In this document: piece after piece, positions 24,873 through 36,500 of the stretch
Position numbering within the stretch: the stretch's first letter is position 1
Layout: each line of letters begins with the position of its first letter
DNA from: Diplosphaera chodatii
Taxonomy: Eukaryota > Chlorophyta > Trebouxiophyceae > Prasiolales > Stichococcaceae
Assembly (NCBI GenBank): GCA_032358165.1
Contig: JAALGY010000053.1
Location: 62,001 to 126,000, forward strand
DNA: 64,000 nucleotides
Reading direction: 5' to 3'
Position numbers and translations under genes: made by a program
The notes under the pieces: generated by a model
What the model saw: the letters and a program-made list of their open reading frames with translations, nothing else
What the model was told of the DNA's origin: nothing
Databases searched by the model: none

Positions 24873-25526
24873 TCACGACCACCACGGCTTCTCGCCGGTG
24901 CGGAAGTCGGTCTCGGTCCAGGTCTTGAAGGACACGATGTCGTCGGTGATGTCTGTGTGCGCCAGCGCCAGCGACAGCGGGGCGGGGCCGCGCACGACCT
25001 TGCCCTGTGCGTTGTACTGCGAGCCGTGGCACGGGCACGCGAACCTGTTCAGGTTCGAGTTCCACGGCACGACGCAGCCCAGGTGGGTGCACACAGCGTT
25101 GAGGCCAAAGGTCTCGATCTCGCCGTTGTCTGTGACGATCAGGTACGTCGCGTCCGACTTCAGGCCCTGGGTGAGCGACCGGTCGCCCTTCTTGTGGCTG
25201 GCCAGCCACTCGGTGGCCTTCACGTCGTTGCCCAGGGCGTCCTTGGCGACTGTGCCGCCCGTCCCCGCGCCCGGGATGTTGGGCTTGAAGAAGTAGGCGA
25301 AGGGGCCCAGCATCGCCGTGCCGGGCAGGCCCAGGCCACCCACCAGCAGCCAGTTCATCGTGGTCCGCTTTGACCTGTCCGGCACCATCTCGTTCAGCGC
25401 TGTGCCGCCTGCAGCAGCCCGCGTCTGGACCGGCGCAGCACGGGCTGCCGCTGGCTGCCGGGCGCGCAGGGCGCCCGTGGAGCATCCCAGCTTGGCCTGG
25501 CCCAGGGTAGACGTCATCGCGGCCAT
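24873..25526 (-). CDS. petC: Cytochrome b6f complex Rieske iron-sulfur protein (PetC), intronless
   Basis: A 217-residue precursor of the Rieske subunit, which carries electrons from plastoquinol to cytochrome f at the thylakoid lumen side. Residues 1 to about 40 form a chloroplast transit peptide ([20 protein letters not shown], then Ala/Arg-rich). [20 protein letters not shown] starts the single membrane segment, followed by a Gly-rich hinge ([19 protein letters not shown]). The 2Fe-2S ligands are in [10 protein letters not shown] and [20 protein letters not shown]; the end is [16 protein letters not shown]. The upstream Met at 25586 is not an ATG. ATG 25526 is preferred over ATG 25517. Unlike every other gene in the window it has no intron, which fits either a highly expressed gene or an old retrocopy. 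Confidence 0.98.
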   Translation of the reverse strand: MAAMTSTLGQAKLGCSTGALRARQPAAARAAPVQTRAAAGGTALNEMVPDRSKRTTMNWLLVGGLGLPGTAMLGPFAYFFKPNIPGAGTGGTVAKDALGNDVKATEWLASHKKGDRSLTQGLKSDATYLIVTDNGEIETFGLNAVCTHLGCVVPWNSNLNRFACPCHGSQYNAQGKVVRGPAPLSLALAHTDITDDIVSFKTWTETDFRTGEKPWWS

Positions 25527-25979
25527 GGCTGCTGCGTGTGGGTGGAGGGCGCCGGGCAAAACTCGCGCAAACGGGCCACGAAGCAATGCCTGGCTGATCC
25601 AAAGTGCCTCTAAAGTACGGACATGATTTAGGTTTGCCGCACAACGCCCTGATCTGCCTATTGTTACCCAGGCTTCTGCTGGGCCAGGTCCTCAATGCGG
25701 AACCCTCTGCAAGTCGACTTCATGGCTGTGGCGTTCAACATTCAGCTGAAGCAGCCAGAACAGTGCTCGTCGTGCTCCGCTGCACTGACACAGCTATGGC
25801 ACAAAACTGTCTTCAGAGCACACGCAACACCCGCTACTAAACATGGCATATAAACCAACGCCCCTGAGCACAGACAGCAAGCTAGCCTGAAGCTGCAGCC
25901 ACGAGCTGTGGGGCAGTGCCACTGCTGCACGCCCTGAACTACTGGTACTAGTACACCCTCGCTGCCCAAAACAGAATGC
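25527..25979. other. petC promoter / 3' flank of the dehydrogenase-like gene
   Basis: Both flanking genes are on the minus strand, so petC lies about 450 bases downstream of the other. A TTTATA-like element (minus strand, near 25850) is about 320 bases before the petC ATG, too far for a simple TATA box with a short leader. No gene is seen. Confidence 0.4.
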
Positions 25980-28900
25980 CTAGCCGCGGTAAGCAATCCG
26001 TGTGATGGCGCCGCCGTAGTCGTCAGACACCAGCATGGCGCCGTCCGGCATCATTAATATGTCCACGGGGCGCCCTATGACGCAGCGAGAGGAACGGGGT
26101 TCACAGCCCATGCAGCCAAGGCTCAGCATCCGCGACGTGCCATTCAGACATGCACCGCCGTTAGCACGATACAATGCAGCTGCACAAGGCCTCCAGTGCA
26201 GGAGAGTGCAGGACGTCATGCGCATGCTGCAGTGGCGCTCACCCCAGTAGGACTGCTGCGGGGTGCCGGAGTCGACGGCCCACCCCGAGGCGAAAAGCTG
26301 GTGCCTGACGGCCCTGCCCTGGCTGTCCAGCCGCACCTCCACCACCTGCAGATCAGACAGCCGGCCATGTGTACACCCCTTGCGCTGCGGTCGCTGCCAG
26401 GTTGCAGGAGCTTCGCGGCGGAGTGCGCTGTGCCGCCGTCATATGTGGAGCACCCTGTGAGCAGGGCCCCACCCTGTGCCCGATGTCGTCCTGGCGCTTC
26501 AGGCGCCAGCTGCCGTGCTCTGCGACAAACACTGACCCGTGGTGCTGCTTCGGGAACATGTTGCCGCTGTACACCTGCAACAGCAACGGGATGTCATACA
26601 GCAATGCACCAGCTACAGTCTTGAGTCCGTGATGGCACAGCACGGGGTCAACTGCACAGAACATAAGCATTACTGTGCAGCGATCAACTGCTTTGGAGGT
26701 ACGTCACGAGCAACCTGCTGGGAGCATGACTCTTGCAAGAGCAGACGCACACCTGGACGCCAAGTGCCGCAACGTGTGGACCCATGGTCTGCACCGGCCG
26801 CAGGACGGCGTCTGCAGCAGCAGGCAGCAGTGTCGCTGCGCAGGTTGACATGCGCTGACCAAGCAATGCGCAGAGCGGCCAGGCTCACAAAGCACGTAAG
26901 CAATTGGCGGGTACAGGTCCGCCACAGTGCCCAGCGGAACCTGCCTGAGTTGCAATATGCGCTCCCGGCCTCTTCGTTGGCATCAGGCTGCCCTGGCGGC
27001 GGATAGCTGGGGTCATATATCTGCAGGCAGCAGGGTGGGCATGGGACACAGAGAAGGGCCTGATGACACCAGCGCACCAGCCTCGCAGCACACTGCTGTG
27101 CGGGACAGTTCCCCAGGACACGACGACCTCAAAACCCTGACACCCGATTCTGCTTGCCTGCTGCCCTGGCCCGGCCTGCCGCAGGGCGGCCGGACCCGCG
27201 CCGAAGAACTCGCAGTGCGGGAAGCCGAGGGAGGTGCCGTTTTGCGGCGCCCGCACCAGGCCGTCGTCCGGCTTGTCGTCTGCAGCGGCACATACGGCAG
27301 GCATGTGGTTGCCGTGCAGGGTGGGTCGATGGCTAATGTGTACTACACTGCTGGTCATCACCCAGAATCGAGCATCTAGTGCTTCAGGGAGTGGCACGTG
27401 GACCCTGAAAGCAGGGTCATCTGTATGACATTCGAAACAGACATGGGCAGAGGACGGTCATGCAGGGTTTTGTCAGGGGTGACGCACCGCCGAGGTGGTC
27501 GCTGCCGTTGGACGTGTACCACATCTCCCCGGTGACCGGGTGGAATGTGATGCCCACGCTGTTGCGGATCCCTGCACAGGGGCAGTGCTGTGACATGTGC
27601 CAGCTGGCAGATGCCATTCCGGTGTCATGAGGCAGCGCCCACGCTTGTACTGCACACACAAGTACTAGTTGTGCCGCTTCTCAAATCAGAACTGGACCGC
27701 ATGATGTCTGAGAGAGAGGCCCCAGTCAACGCACCTGAGGCGTACACCTGGGGATCGCTGCCGTCTGTTCGTATCCGCACTATGGTGCAGTACTTCACGA
27801 CGCCCAGGGCCTCGCATGCGCACCTGCACACCGGGAAATCTCTGAGTCAGAGGATTCTTTTGTCTGTAACAGATATACCATTCGCCTGTCAGGGTGCAGG
27901 GATCCTATGGTTTGTGTCAGGTTGCTGCTGAGGGGCAGAATCAACCTCGAAAGAGCAAGCACGACTTGCAGCTCACATGAGAGTGGCAATACCGAACAAG
28001 TGAAGCGAGCGGCATGGAACCCGTTGGCCCATTTTTGCAACTGCACCAGGGCAGCGGCATCGGCGGGTCGACGCACTTGTCGCAGGGCGAGCCGACCGCG
28101 ATGTACAGCCAGCCGTCGGGGCCCATCGCCATGTACTTCCAGGCGTGGCCCCGCGGGTCCGTGTTCCGCAGGAAGCTGGACACCACCACCGGCTCCGGCG
28201 GAATCTGCAGCAGCATGCAGCACGGTTCCATTGAAGTACCCGATCCGCCGAGGGGCACCGACGGGCCCCCAACCAGCAGGTGAACATGACCAAAGCTCAC
28301 CAGAGGATGGCTTGCTGAGCAGGCAGTAACAGCTTGCCAGCACAATCTGAGCTTACCCGGCCGCTGAGTGCATAGCTGTCGGCGTCGTCATAGCGCAGCA
28401 GCCGCGTGTTCGTCATCACGAACAGCGAGCCGTTGTGCCACACCACGCCGTTCGGGTGGTCCAGCCCTGTAGCAAAGGTGCGCGCCGCGTCGGCCCGGCC
28501 GTCGCTGTCTGTGTCCACCGCCACATACACCTGCAGCAGTGCTGAGCTTTGCTCAGTGTGGACCGTCCAGCTGCGTAGTGGCACCGCTACCTGGACATGA
28601 TAGCCTCGCAGAGAATGCCCTGGTCCCAATTCCACCATGCCATGCCCTGGCTGCATCTAGCAAGGCATGCCGGCATGCTGCAGCGACGAGGCAATCCCAC
28701 TGGCAGGCACTGGTCGTTCAGGGGTCATGAGGCCGCAAAATGCACCCCTACAGGTGCTGCAACCGCAGGCTGGCGCTGAAAAGGGGCACCTCTCGGCGCT
28801 CGCGGGTGCCGATGTACACGATGGTGGCGCCGCCATTGTCGCCGCGGGACAGCGCCATGCTGCGTGCGTCCTTCAGTGTCTGTTGACAACACAAGTCGAT

Positions 28901-29607
28901 AACACATTATCTCTTCCGGAGCAAGGTCGCCTGTGTGACCATGATGTAAGGTAATCACTGCACGCTGTATAGCAGGGTCGTATCCACCCACAAGACGCCT
29001 TGCACCTGTGGCAGGTACTGCGTGGCCACAAACCCCGGCGGCAGCGTCAGGCGGTGCTCCAGGTGCTCTAGATTCCCGACGCTCGCCTTGCCGCGACGCC
29101 CCGCTGTCGTGATCGAGGCCGCCGCCGTCACCAGGATGGTGATCAGGAGGCAGACCCCCAGTCCCAGTCTCCTGCACCACCAGAGCAGACATTGGATATG
29201 CTTGCGGACGGTTAGGCAGATTGCAATGACCAATCCGGTGTGAAGATGCAGGCTTTCTGAGAAGCACAAGCGGCAGAGGCATGCTTCGCCCAGTGTGGCT
29301 CAGGTGGACGGGGACAGAGAGTCAAGCACCTGCTGCTGGACATCCTGCCCGGCGTCAGCCAGTAGTGCCGGGCGGGCTGCGGCCGCGGCACCACGTGCGG
29401 CGGTGCGTCTGCATCCCCCAGCCTGCAGACGGGAACACAGGCTGACAAGCTGACGGCAGGCCAAGAGAGCGCGCCCAACACCGTGTCAACGCCATAGCAT
29501 TCGCTTGACTGGCTGCTGCCAGCTGTGCTCAGCGATCACCGCTGCCACTGCGGGGCCCGGGTGCCGTAGCCGGTGGGCAGGTTGGACAGCTCCAGCTGCT
29601 TGGGCAT
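25980..29607 (-). CDS. Membrane-anchored glucose/sorbosone dehydrogenase-like beta-propeller
   Basis: This resembles L-sorbosone dehydrogenase and soluble PQQ glucose dehydrogenase, six-bladed propellers that oxidise sugars with pyrroloquinoline quinone. The proposed exon 1 (ATG 29607, MPKQLELSNLPTGYGTRAPQ) joins in phase (CG|G) to exon 2 (LGDADAPPHVVPRPQP). Exon 3 carries a membrane segment (LGLGVCLLITILVTAAASI), then LEHRLTLPPGFVATQYLPQV. Propeller motifs follow: ARTFATGLDHPNGVVWHNGS, KYMAMGPDGWLYIAVGSPCD, IRNSVGITFHPVTGEMWYTS with NGSDHLGG, GFPHCEFFG, HHGSVFVAEHGSWRLKRQDD, and the last blade GRPVDILMMPDGAMLVSDDY (stop TAG 25980-25982). The topology is probably short cytosolic tail, anchor, then a lumenal or extracellular propeller. 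Substrate and cofactor are inferred from the family; many such eukaryotic proteins are uncharacterised. Divergent from the amine oxidase gene. Confidence 0.88.
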
Positions 29608-30554
29608 TGGGCTCGACGGGAGCCCCGGCCGATGAGGCGCCGCCGCCACTGGCACCGAATCCTGGACCGTCCCTTGCAGCACTCAGGATCCGACGGGGTG
29701 CGGCGCCTTGCGTCGGTGCTAGCCGTTCACTGCGTTGACGTCAACCTGGCCCCTGTGCAGTGGCACTCTGCTACTGTCTCATGCATGCCGTCCCAGAATA
29801 CTTTGCTTGCCGAGTCTCTGCAGCCGATGGCCATAAGCCTGCTTGGTGCAGCGAAGCGCCAACATGGTGGACGTGACGGTCATGCCACAGCCGCGCAAAC
29901 ATATGTCACACATCTGGCATGCACAATCATGCATCTGCTGCGGCGATTGCACCTGGTAAGGCCTTGCACTCCCTCAGCCACAAGTCCATCGATGCGCTCC
30001 ACCCGCCACACACAATGCTACAAGGTTTTGAAATGCAAGATGTTGCTCGAAAGCGCGAAATGGCTCCTGATCGCTACTCGGGGTTTGGACTGCATGACGT
30101 TGCTGACTCTGGTACATCGGGGTGTCAGCACCTGGCAGCAAAGTTACAGAGGTCTTTTAGTTCGAGGCACATCCTGCAAAACTCTAGACTCGGCCTGCCG
30201 GAAGGTGGCATCTTGCCGCCTGGTTTTGGCCTTTTGAACTGCAATGCTCTGCATGCCTTGGAGGAGGTGAAAGCTTGCGCATGTACTCCTGACTGTCAAA
30301 AGCGCCTCGAGGCACACCGTTTCGCCTTGCTCAAGTCTGTTTTCAACTGCTGTGTGGCGGTGCATCGTCATCTTGGGTCTCGATCGTGCCCTGAGCCTAC
30401 CTCAGCAGCACCGCATGCGAGCCAGCACACAGGCATTGGATAGCACGCTGATCGCCAATGAGGGCGTGCACGGACATCTGAAGACCGACAGGGGCGTCCG
30501 CTGATGCGAGCTGCCCGGCCGGTGCGAGCCAGCTGCCTGGGGTAGCGGCGCAGC
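29608..30554. other. Divergent promoter region, dehydrogenase / copper amine oxidase
   Basis: About 950 bases lie between the two divergent starts. A 174-codon ATG-initiated open frame (29919-30443, +) lies inside; it shows no recognisable domain and a lower-GC composition than the neighbouring exons, so I treat it as chance or 5' leader sequence. Confidence 0.4.
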
Positions 30555-33500
30555 ATGAGCGGCCCGGCCTCCGGCGGGCGGGTCCGCCATGCGAGCCCCG
30601 TGCGGCAGGCGGAGCAGCTGCTGCCGGTGACGGTGCTGCACGGCGCGGGCCGCGACGGCGGGGCGCCGCCATCAGGGGGCGCGGCGCCGGACCAGCTCAG
30701 GGGACGCCGCGGGAAGGATGGCGGCGGCGCAGCGGCGGTGCAGTACTCGCGCCCGGGCCGCTCCTGCGCTGCCGCGGCGCTGCTGTCCGCGGCCGTCATC
30801 CTGGCGCTCGGGTGAGCAGCTGCCGGGGCGGCATCAAAGCTGATACGATGAGCCTTGACAGCTCTAGTGGTTCCGCCCATGGCACCGAGCCTAATTTGCA
30901 GACTGCACCACGCTGACATGCTGATCTCGCGCCGTGCCACTCCCGCTGCGCAGGCTGCTACTGCTTCATCAGCGGGCAGAGTCAGGCCGTGAGGCGTGGA
31001 CGGCCGTCCGCAAGCAGCGGGCAGAGGAGAGGGCACACGCGGCGATGCAGACAGGCGAGCACAGTACTGCTCAGCACCGCGATACCCCCGGCAATCTTCT
31101 GGCAACAGTGCTTGAATCAGCCGACAGCTCAACGGGCTGGACCGTGATCAACCGTCCTGTCATGCCGCAGTTGTGTCCTGCAAGCACTGGTGAACTGGTG
31201 GCGTTGGCCGACGTGAGCATCTGCGCCATTAACCTGCCTGTAGCGGATACTTGATGGCCAATGCGTTCATCCCCTGCTTGTACCCAGGCGGCAATGCCGT
31301 GCCATACCTTGGCGTCAGCAGTCCCGGGATGGCGCTGCGGCCGGAGGGGGCGGAAGCAGCGGTCAACACCAGCTCCCCCGAGTTCCAGGCGGCGCTGGAT
31401 GCGGCCCTCGCGGCAGAGTTTGGCAGCCGGCAGCCTGAGTCCACACCCGTGAGCTGACTCTACATGCATGCTCGGCATGCAGAGTGCTTTGTGCGTTCCC
31501 AGTCGCCTTGCTAGCAGGGTGACGTCTGCCATGGGAGCGCTGTGAAAGCACGAGGCAATGCGTGGATGGTCTGTAGCGAGCTCGTGTGCGTACTGTGTGT
31601 CCGTTTGTGGTCCTGACGGAAGCGAGCCCTTGCACGGATGCGCAGGCGCCTGAGACAGCCGGGCTGTACCCTGCGTGCCCTGCAACGCCCAGCATCGATG
31701 CAAAGGGCCAGGAGCAGGAGCAGCAGCAGCAGCAGGCTGCGCAGTCGCCGCGCAGCTTCATCTTCAACGAGCTCAGCCTGAAGGAGATCGCGCACGTCGA
31801 GAGCACCCTTGTGAGTGGATCTGCCGCCACACACAGCCCCTGCAGCAACGCCCGCAGCTTGTTGACGGCAGCATCTTTGGTGCCAACGCAAGCCTGTGGC
31901 AACATCGTAGGCTGCCAACCGTGCTGATTACAGGCTAAACTCGTTGCAACCCTACTGACGCGCCACACCCATTAACAAGCAGTGCACTCTGCAGGTCAAG
32001 CGGCTCGGGCTGTGGAAGCCGGGTGGCTACCCGCGGCCCGCCGACGACTTCGTGGCGCTTGTCGAGGCGCTGCCGCCGCCCAAGGCGGAGGCGCTCGCGT
32101 GGCTGGAAGGTGCTGCCACGCACCAGCGCCGGCATCTGCGCTTGGTGTCAGGAGCATGTTGTAAAGTACAAGCGCTCAGCAGTGGAAGAATGCTGGGAAT
32201 GCATGGGCATCCTGACGCGAGCGTGTCACGGCGGCTGCCTGCCTGCGGCTGCCCGCACAAGGCGTTCTGGACGGTGCAGGGGGCAGCAGGAAGCCGGAGC
32301 GCCATGCGCGCGCCACGGTCATCAGGGGCTCGCGGGAGGTGCCGGACGTGCAGGAGTACAGGGTGGGTGTGCTGACCAGCTCCAGCGACTGCACCTGCAG
32401 CCGGCTTGCCAACAGACGGCGCAGCTTCACCAGAGCGTCAAGCAGCACACCTGTAGGAACCCGTATTGCAGCAGCCACACTGGGTTGCAGCAAGCTTAGG
32501 GCCTGTTTGGTGGCTTCATCCCAGCAGACACCACCTGCGGGAACCAGCACAGCTCCTCCCGGCAACATGCGCTTTGCCATGCTCATGTGCTCTGACGTCG
32601 TAGGCCACCCGCCTTGCGCACCTGCGCATGCTGCAGGTGGGCCCGCTTGGTGAGCTGGCGGGTGGGCAGAAACTGGAGATTGTGCCACTCTGGCACGATG
32701 GGCAGGTCCCCTGGAGCAAGCACCCCCTGGGGCACTACTCGCTGACGTGGCTGCGGGAAGTCGTGTCGCCGGTGGGTGGCGGGTCTAGCGCACATCCAAC
32801 ACTGCTGATGATTACTGATGATGATGCAAGTGTGCCAGGCGCATCAGGCATGACTCTGGGAGAAGGCATGATCCTCTGCAAGCTGTAACCGACCAGCTAT
32901 ACAATGGCAGCAGAACAACACATGGCCTGCTAACAAACGCAATTTGCACATACTCGGGTTACTGTATGGCTCGCAGCCTTATGCCTGCCGAAGAAGCTGC
33001 AGCGGCACACTCGTGACGACCTTGACCCCACATGCAGGTGGCTTATGAGCTGCGCGGCTTCTTCCGCAACTTCACGGGCGGCAGCGCCTGCTATGGGGCG
33101 CCGGCCAGCGGCAAGGCGCCAGCTGGCGACCGCTGCGATGCATCCAGCTTCGCGCACGTGCCATTCCAGGGCTGGTACGCATCTGATGCAGTGTCCGCAG
33201 TCTAGCTGATAACTCGGTCGCATTTCGCCCAGTGATGATCACCTGCTGGCTGCACGCCCAGCACCCGGTTCTGGATCCTATCTGTACACAACTGTTGTCA
33301 CTCAGCATTTTTGCAAGCAGGAGCCCGCCCGGCAAGCGGTGGACGCACATCAAGTTCCTGTTCCGGCCACCCACTGGCGGTGACGTGAGTTGCACAGCCT
33401 CCACCTCTTGGTGGAGCAGAGTTCGTTCATCGCTGATTGCAGCACTGTGATCCTATATTGAGGCTCTCGAGCACTGTCCTACAATATGAACAGCAGTATT

Positions 33501-36500
33501 CGGCACATGCCAAAGCAGCGTGGCCCGCTCAAGCTGGCAAGCCCCTGATCTGCCAGCCTTACGTGGCGAGTGGCGTCCACCCACAGGAGGCGCACCTGCA
33601 CCCGGTGCCCATCACCTTCCAGGTGGATGAGAGCACCCCACGGAGCAGCGACTGGCGCGTGCAGAACATCGAGTACTGCAACCAGGTAGGGTTATCAAGT
33701 ATTGCAGTCTTGCAGCTACACATGAGGGGCAAGCGGTCTGCAGCTGTCACCCTGCCAGGGCGTTTTGCACAGCTTGCCTCCGCGCCCCAGTGGCATTGAT
33801 ATTTGCTGCAGGGTCCGTTCGCGACGGCGGCGGACCTCATCGCAGCCAGCGAGGCGGGCGAGCTCACGCACTGCACCGCCGGCTGGGGCGCCCCGGGTTA
33901 CGACAGCAGCTGGGCCAGCACGGCCCGGCTCACGACAGAGGCGGCGAGAGCCGCGGCCACGGCTGCAGCGGCGGCGAATATGGCGGACGCCAAACTGGAG
34001 GGCGGCAGCGCAGGTGGGGTGCTTCCTTGCAGTGCCTGAGCTCGTGCTGTCATACAGCAGGGGCCGGGCCGGCGGGCGTTCAATGTACAGCCGGGGCTCC
34101 ATTGCATTGTCTGGCTGGTTTGTATGTTGTGGGGATGGCGCCGGACTGCTGATGCATCAGACGTGTGGCTGGGTGCAACGACCTCAGCGGCAGAGCACCT
34201 GCCCCCGATGACCCTGCTGTCTATCAGCCGCTGTTCGACAGCCTGCCTTGCGCATGGCCTGTTCGTGGGCCGCGTCAGGGCTCAGGGCTCGCTGTGCGCG
34301 GCGCAGGCGGCAGCGGCGGCGGCGGCGCTGCAGCGGAGGCGCGGGCCGCCGAGGCTGCCTTTGCCGCCAAGGCCTCCGCCCGCAGCTTCCTGCCCCACGG
34401 CACCCGTGTCACCGTGGACGCCTGCCCGACAGGCGAGTTCACCTTTGATTGCAGGCACAGCGTGTGCTGCAGGTTGCACGGGCCTGGCGAGACCTTGCTG
34501 GCGGTGCGCAATGGCGGTGTGAAGTGATCAGGGCGCATGTGTCACAACAGGCACTGGCGCCGCATTCACGTGGGGTGAGTGGAGTGGCCACGCCAAGTTG
34601 GTGGCCACCAGCGGCCTGGCGCTGCACGACCTGCGCTTCAGGTGATGTTCCCTTCTTGGATTACAGTTTGTTTGGCGCTGTACCGCTGTCTGGCGCTACA
34701 GCCTGCCGGTGCCTGCTGACATGGGGGAGCCAGGTTGTGGTCATGCTGCGGCCTGCAGAGCTGCTGATTCTCCAAATTGCATGTCTGCGCGCTGCAGGGG
34801 GCAGCGCATCGCGTACGAGCTGGCGCTTCAGGAGCTGCAGGTCGTCTACAATGGCTTTGGTGGTGCGCATGTTGGCATTCCCTGTTGCGAGAGACATCAT
34901 GTGGCACTACCCTGGTTGCCCAGCGCTTTGCTTGGTCTGTCAAGCCCAAGTTTGCTGGCAAGCCCAACAGCCAGAGGTCCCAGTCACCTCAAGACATTGC
35001 CTAAACCCTAAAACCGCCATTTATTGAGAAAACGGCCGGTAGATAATAGGATGTAGGGAACCATACCGGGTGACATGCAACGGTCATACCTCGGCTAACA
35101 TACCCAGCTCCATCAGAACCTGGAAGTCAAGCGCCGGTGGGCATCGTTAGTAGTGAAATGGGGGACCTTTCGCGAATCCGATGTGCCGTTGTGTTTTGCC
35201 TGTTGCTCCTTCAGTTTTTTTTCAGACGTTTCAGCAGGGCGCGTTTGCGCCTTTCTCTTGTCCGTTTCGGTATGCAATCCGTTGGGCTTCTCCTTCTGCC
35301 CAAGGCAGATGTAGTTTTCCTGCCTGCGCAGGCGGCGGCCAGATCTTCCTGATGGACAGCTACATCGGCATCGGCGCCACCAGCGAGGCGCTGCGCCCGG
35401 GGCACGACTGCCCGCAGCACGCCACCTTCGTGCCCGTCACGCCCGTCAACAGCCGCTGGACGAGCCGCCACTCGGCCGTGCTCGCGCTCTGCCTGTTCGA
35501 GGAGGACGCTGGCATGACGGAGTGGCGCCACAGCATCCCGCGAGGTGATGGGACTGATGTGTGTTGAACATATATATCAAATTCATTGCAGCACGCCAGG
35601 CGGCAAGTCCACGGTCCAATGTTGGGCAAACCGACTGCACGTCCTCAAAACGCACCATTGCTCTTGCCCTGCAGGCATGGGGCATGCGCAGGTCGACAGC
35701 GTCCGCCGCGTGTCGCTGGTGCTGCGCAGCGTCGCCACCGTGGGCAACTACGACTACCAGACGGACGTCAGGTGACCATGGCAGGGAACATGTGCGACTC
35801 GTGGTGCACATAACCAGGCCAGCCTGCACTTTATCGGACGCTCATCTCAGCACCTGCATCTTGGTTGTCGCGCCAGCACTGAGGGCACCACAGTACCCCC
35901 ATGCTGCTGACAGCGGTGCATGGGCTGCGCTCACGGCACCCGGCGCTGTCCTGTTGCACTGGCAGGAAGATCACGAGTGGCTTGGTCTGTCTGCAGGTTG
36001 CGCCTGGATGGCAGCATAGATGTGGCGGTGGTGGCGGGCGGCTACATGAGCACCCTCTTCTGGCAGGCGCGCAGCTTCCGATGCGCTCGTGTGAAGGACA
36101 TGCAGCTGTGCCGGTGTGGTCGTGGCTTGCGACACAGGCAGGCCGTCCAATCAGATCCTGCCGTATGATGAGCATCTTGACACGTGCCTTGCAGGGCGGC
36201 GCGACGGATGAGGAGGCCGCCTTCGGGACAGTCGTGCGGCCGGACGTTCTGGCGCCGCTGCACGATCACATGGCAGGTGGGGATGTGGGCCTCCAGCACG
36301 AGGGGACGACGGCATGTCTGTCACGGGTTCATCTCTTTGCGTGGGCTGCTCAGCGCTGCAAGCACGAAAGCTGGGCACGCATGCCACGGTGAACGCAGGC
36401 AGACATATCTGTGAACAGCGCTCCGTGGTTGTGCTGCAGGGTGGAAGGTGGACCTGGATGTCGCGGGCCGCAACAACAGCTTCCAGACGCAGGCAGGGCA

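Noticed and set aside
25060..25080. GTTCGAGTTCC-like tRNA B-box
   Set aside because: It lies within the petC coding sequence on the other strand, with no cloverleaf around it.
24799..25695. 298-codon minus-strand frame over petC
   Set aside because: A shifted-frame shadow of petC made long by high GC; the petC frame carries the Rieske motifs.
29919..30443. 174-codon ATG-initiated open frame between the dehydrogenase and amine oxidase genes
   Set aside because: No recognisable domain and a composition unlike neighbouring exons; most likely chance in a promoter region. Transcript data could revive it.
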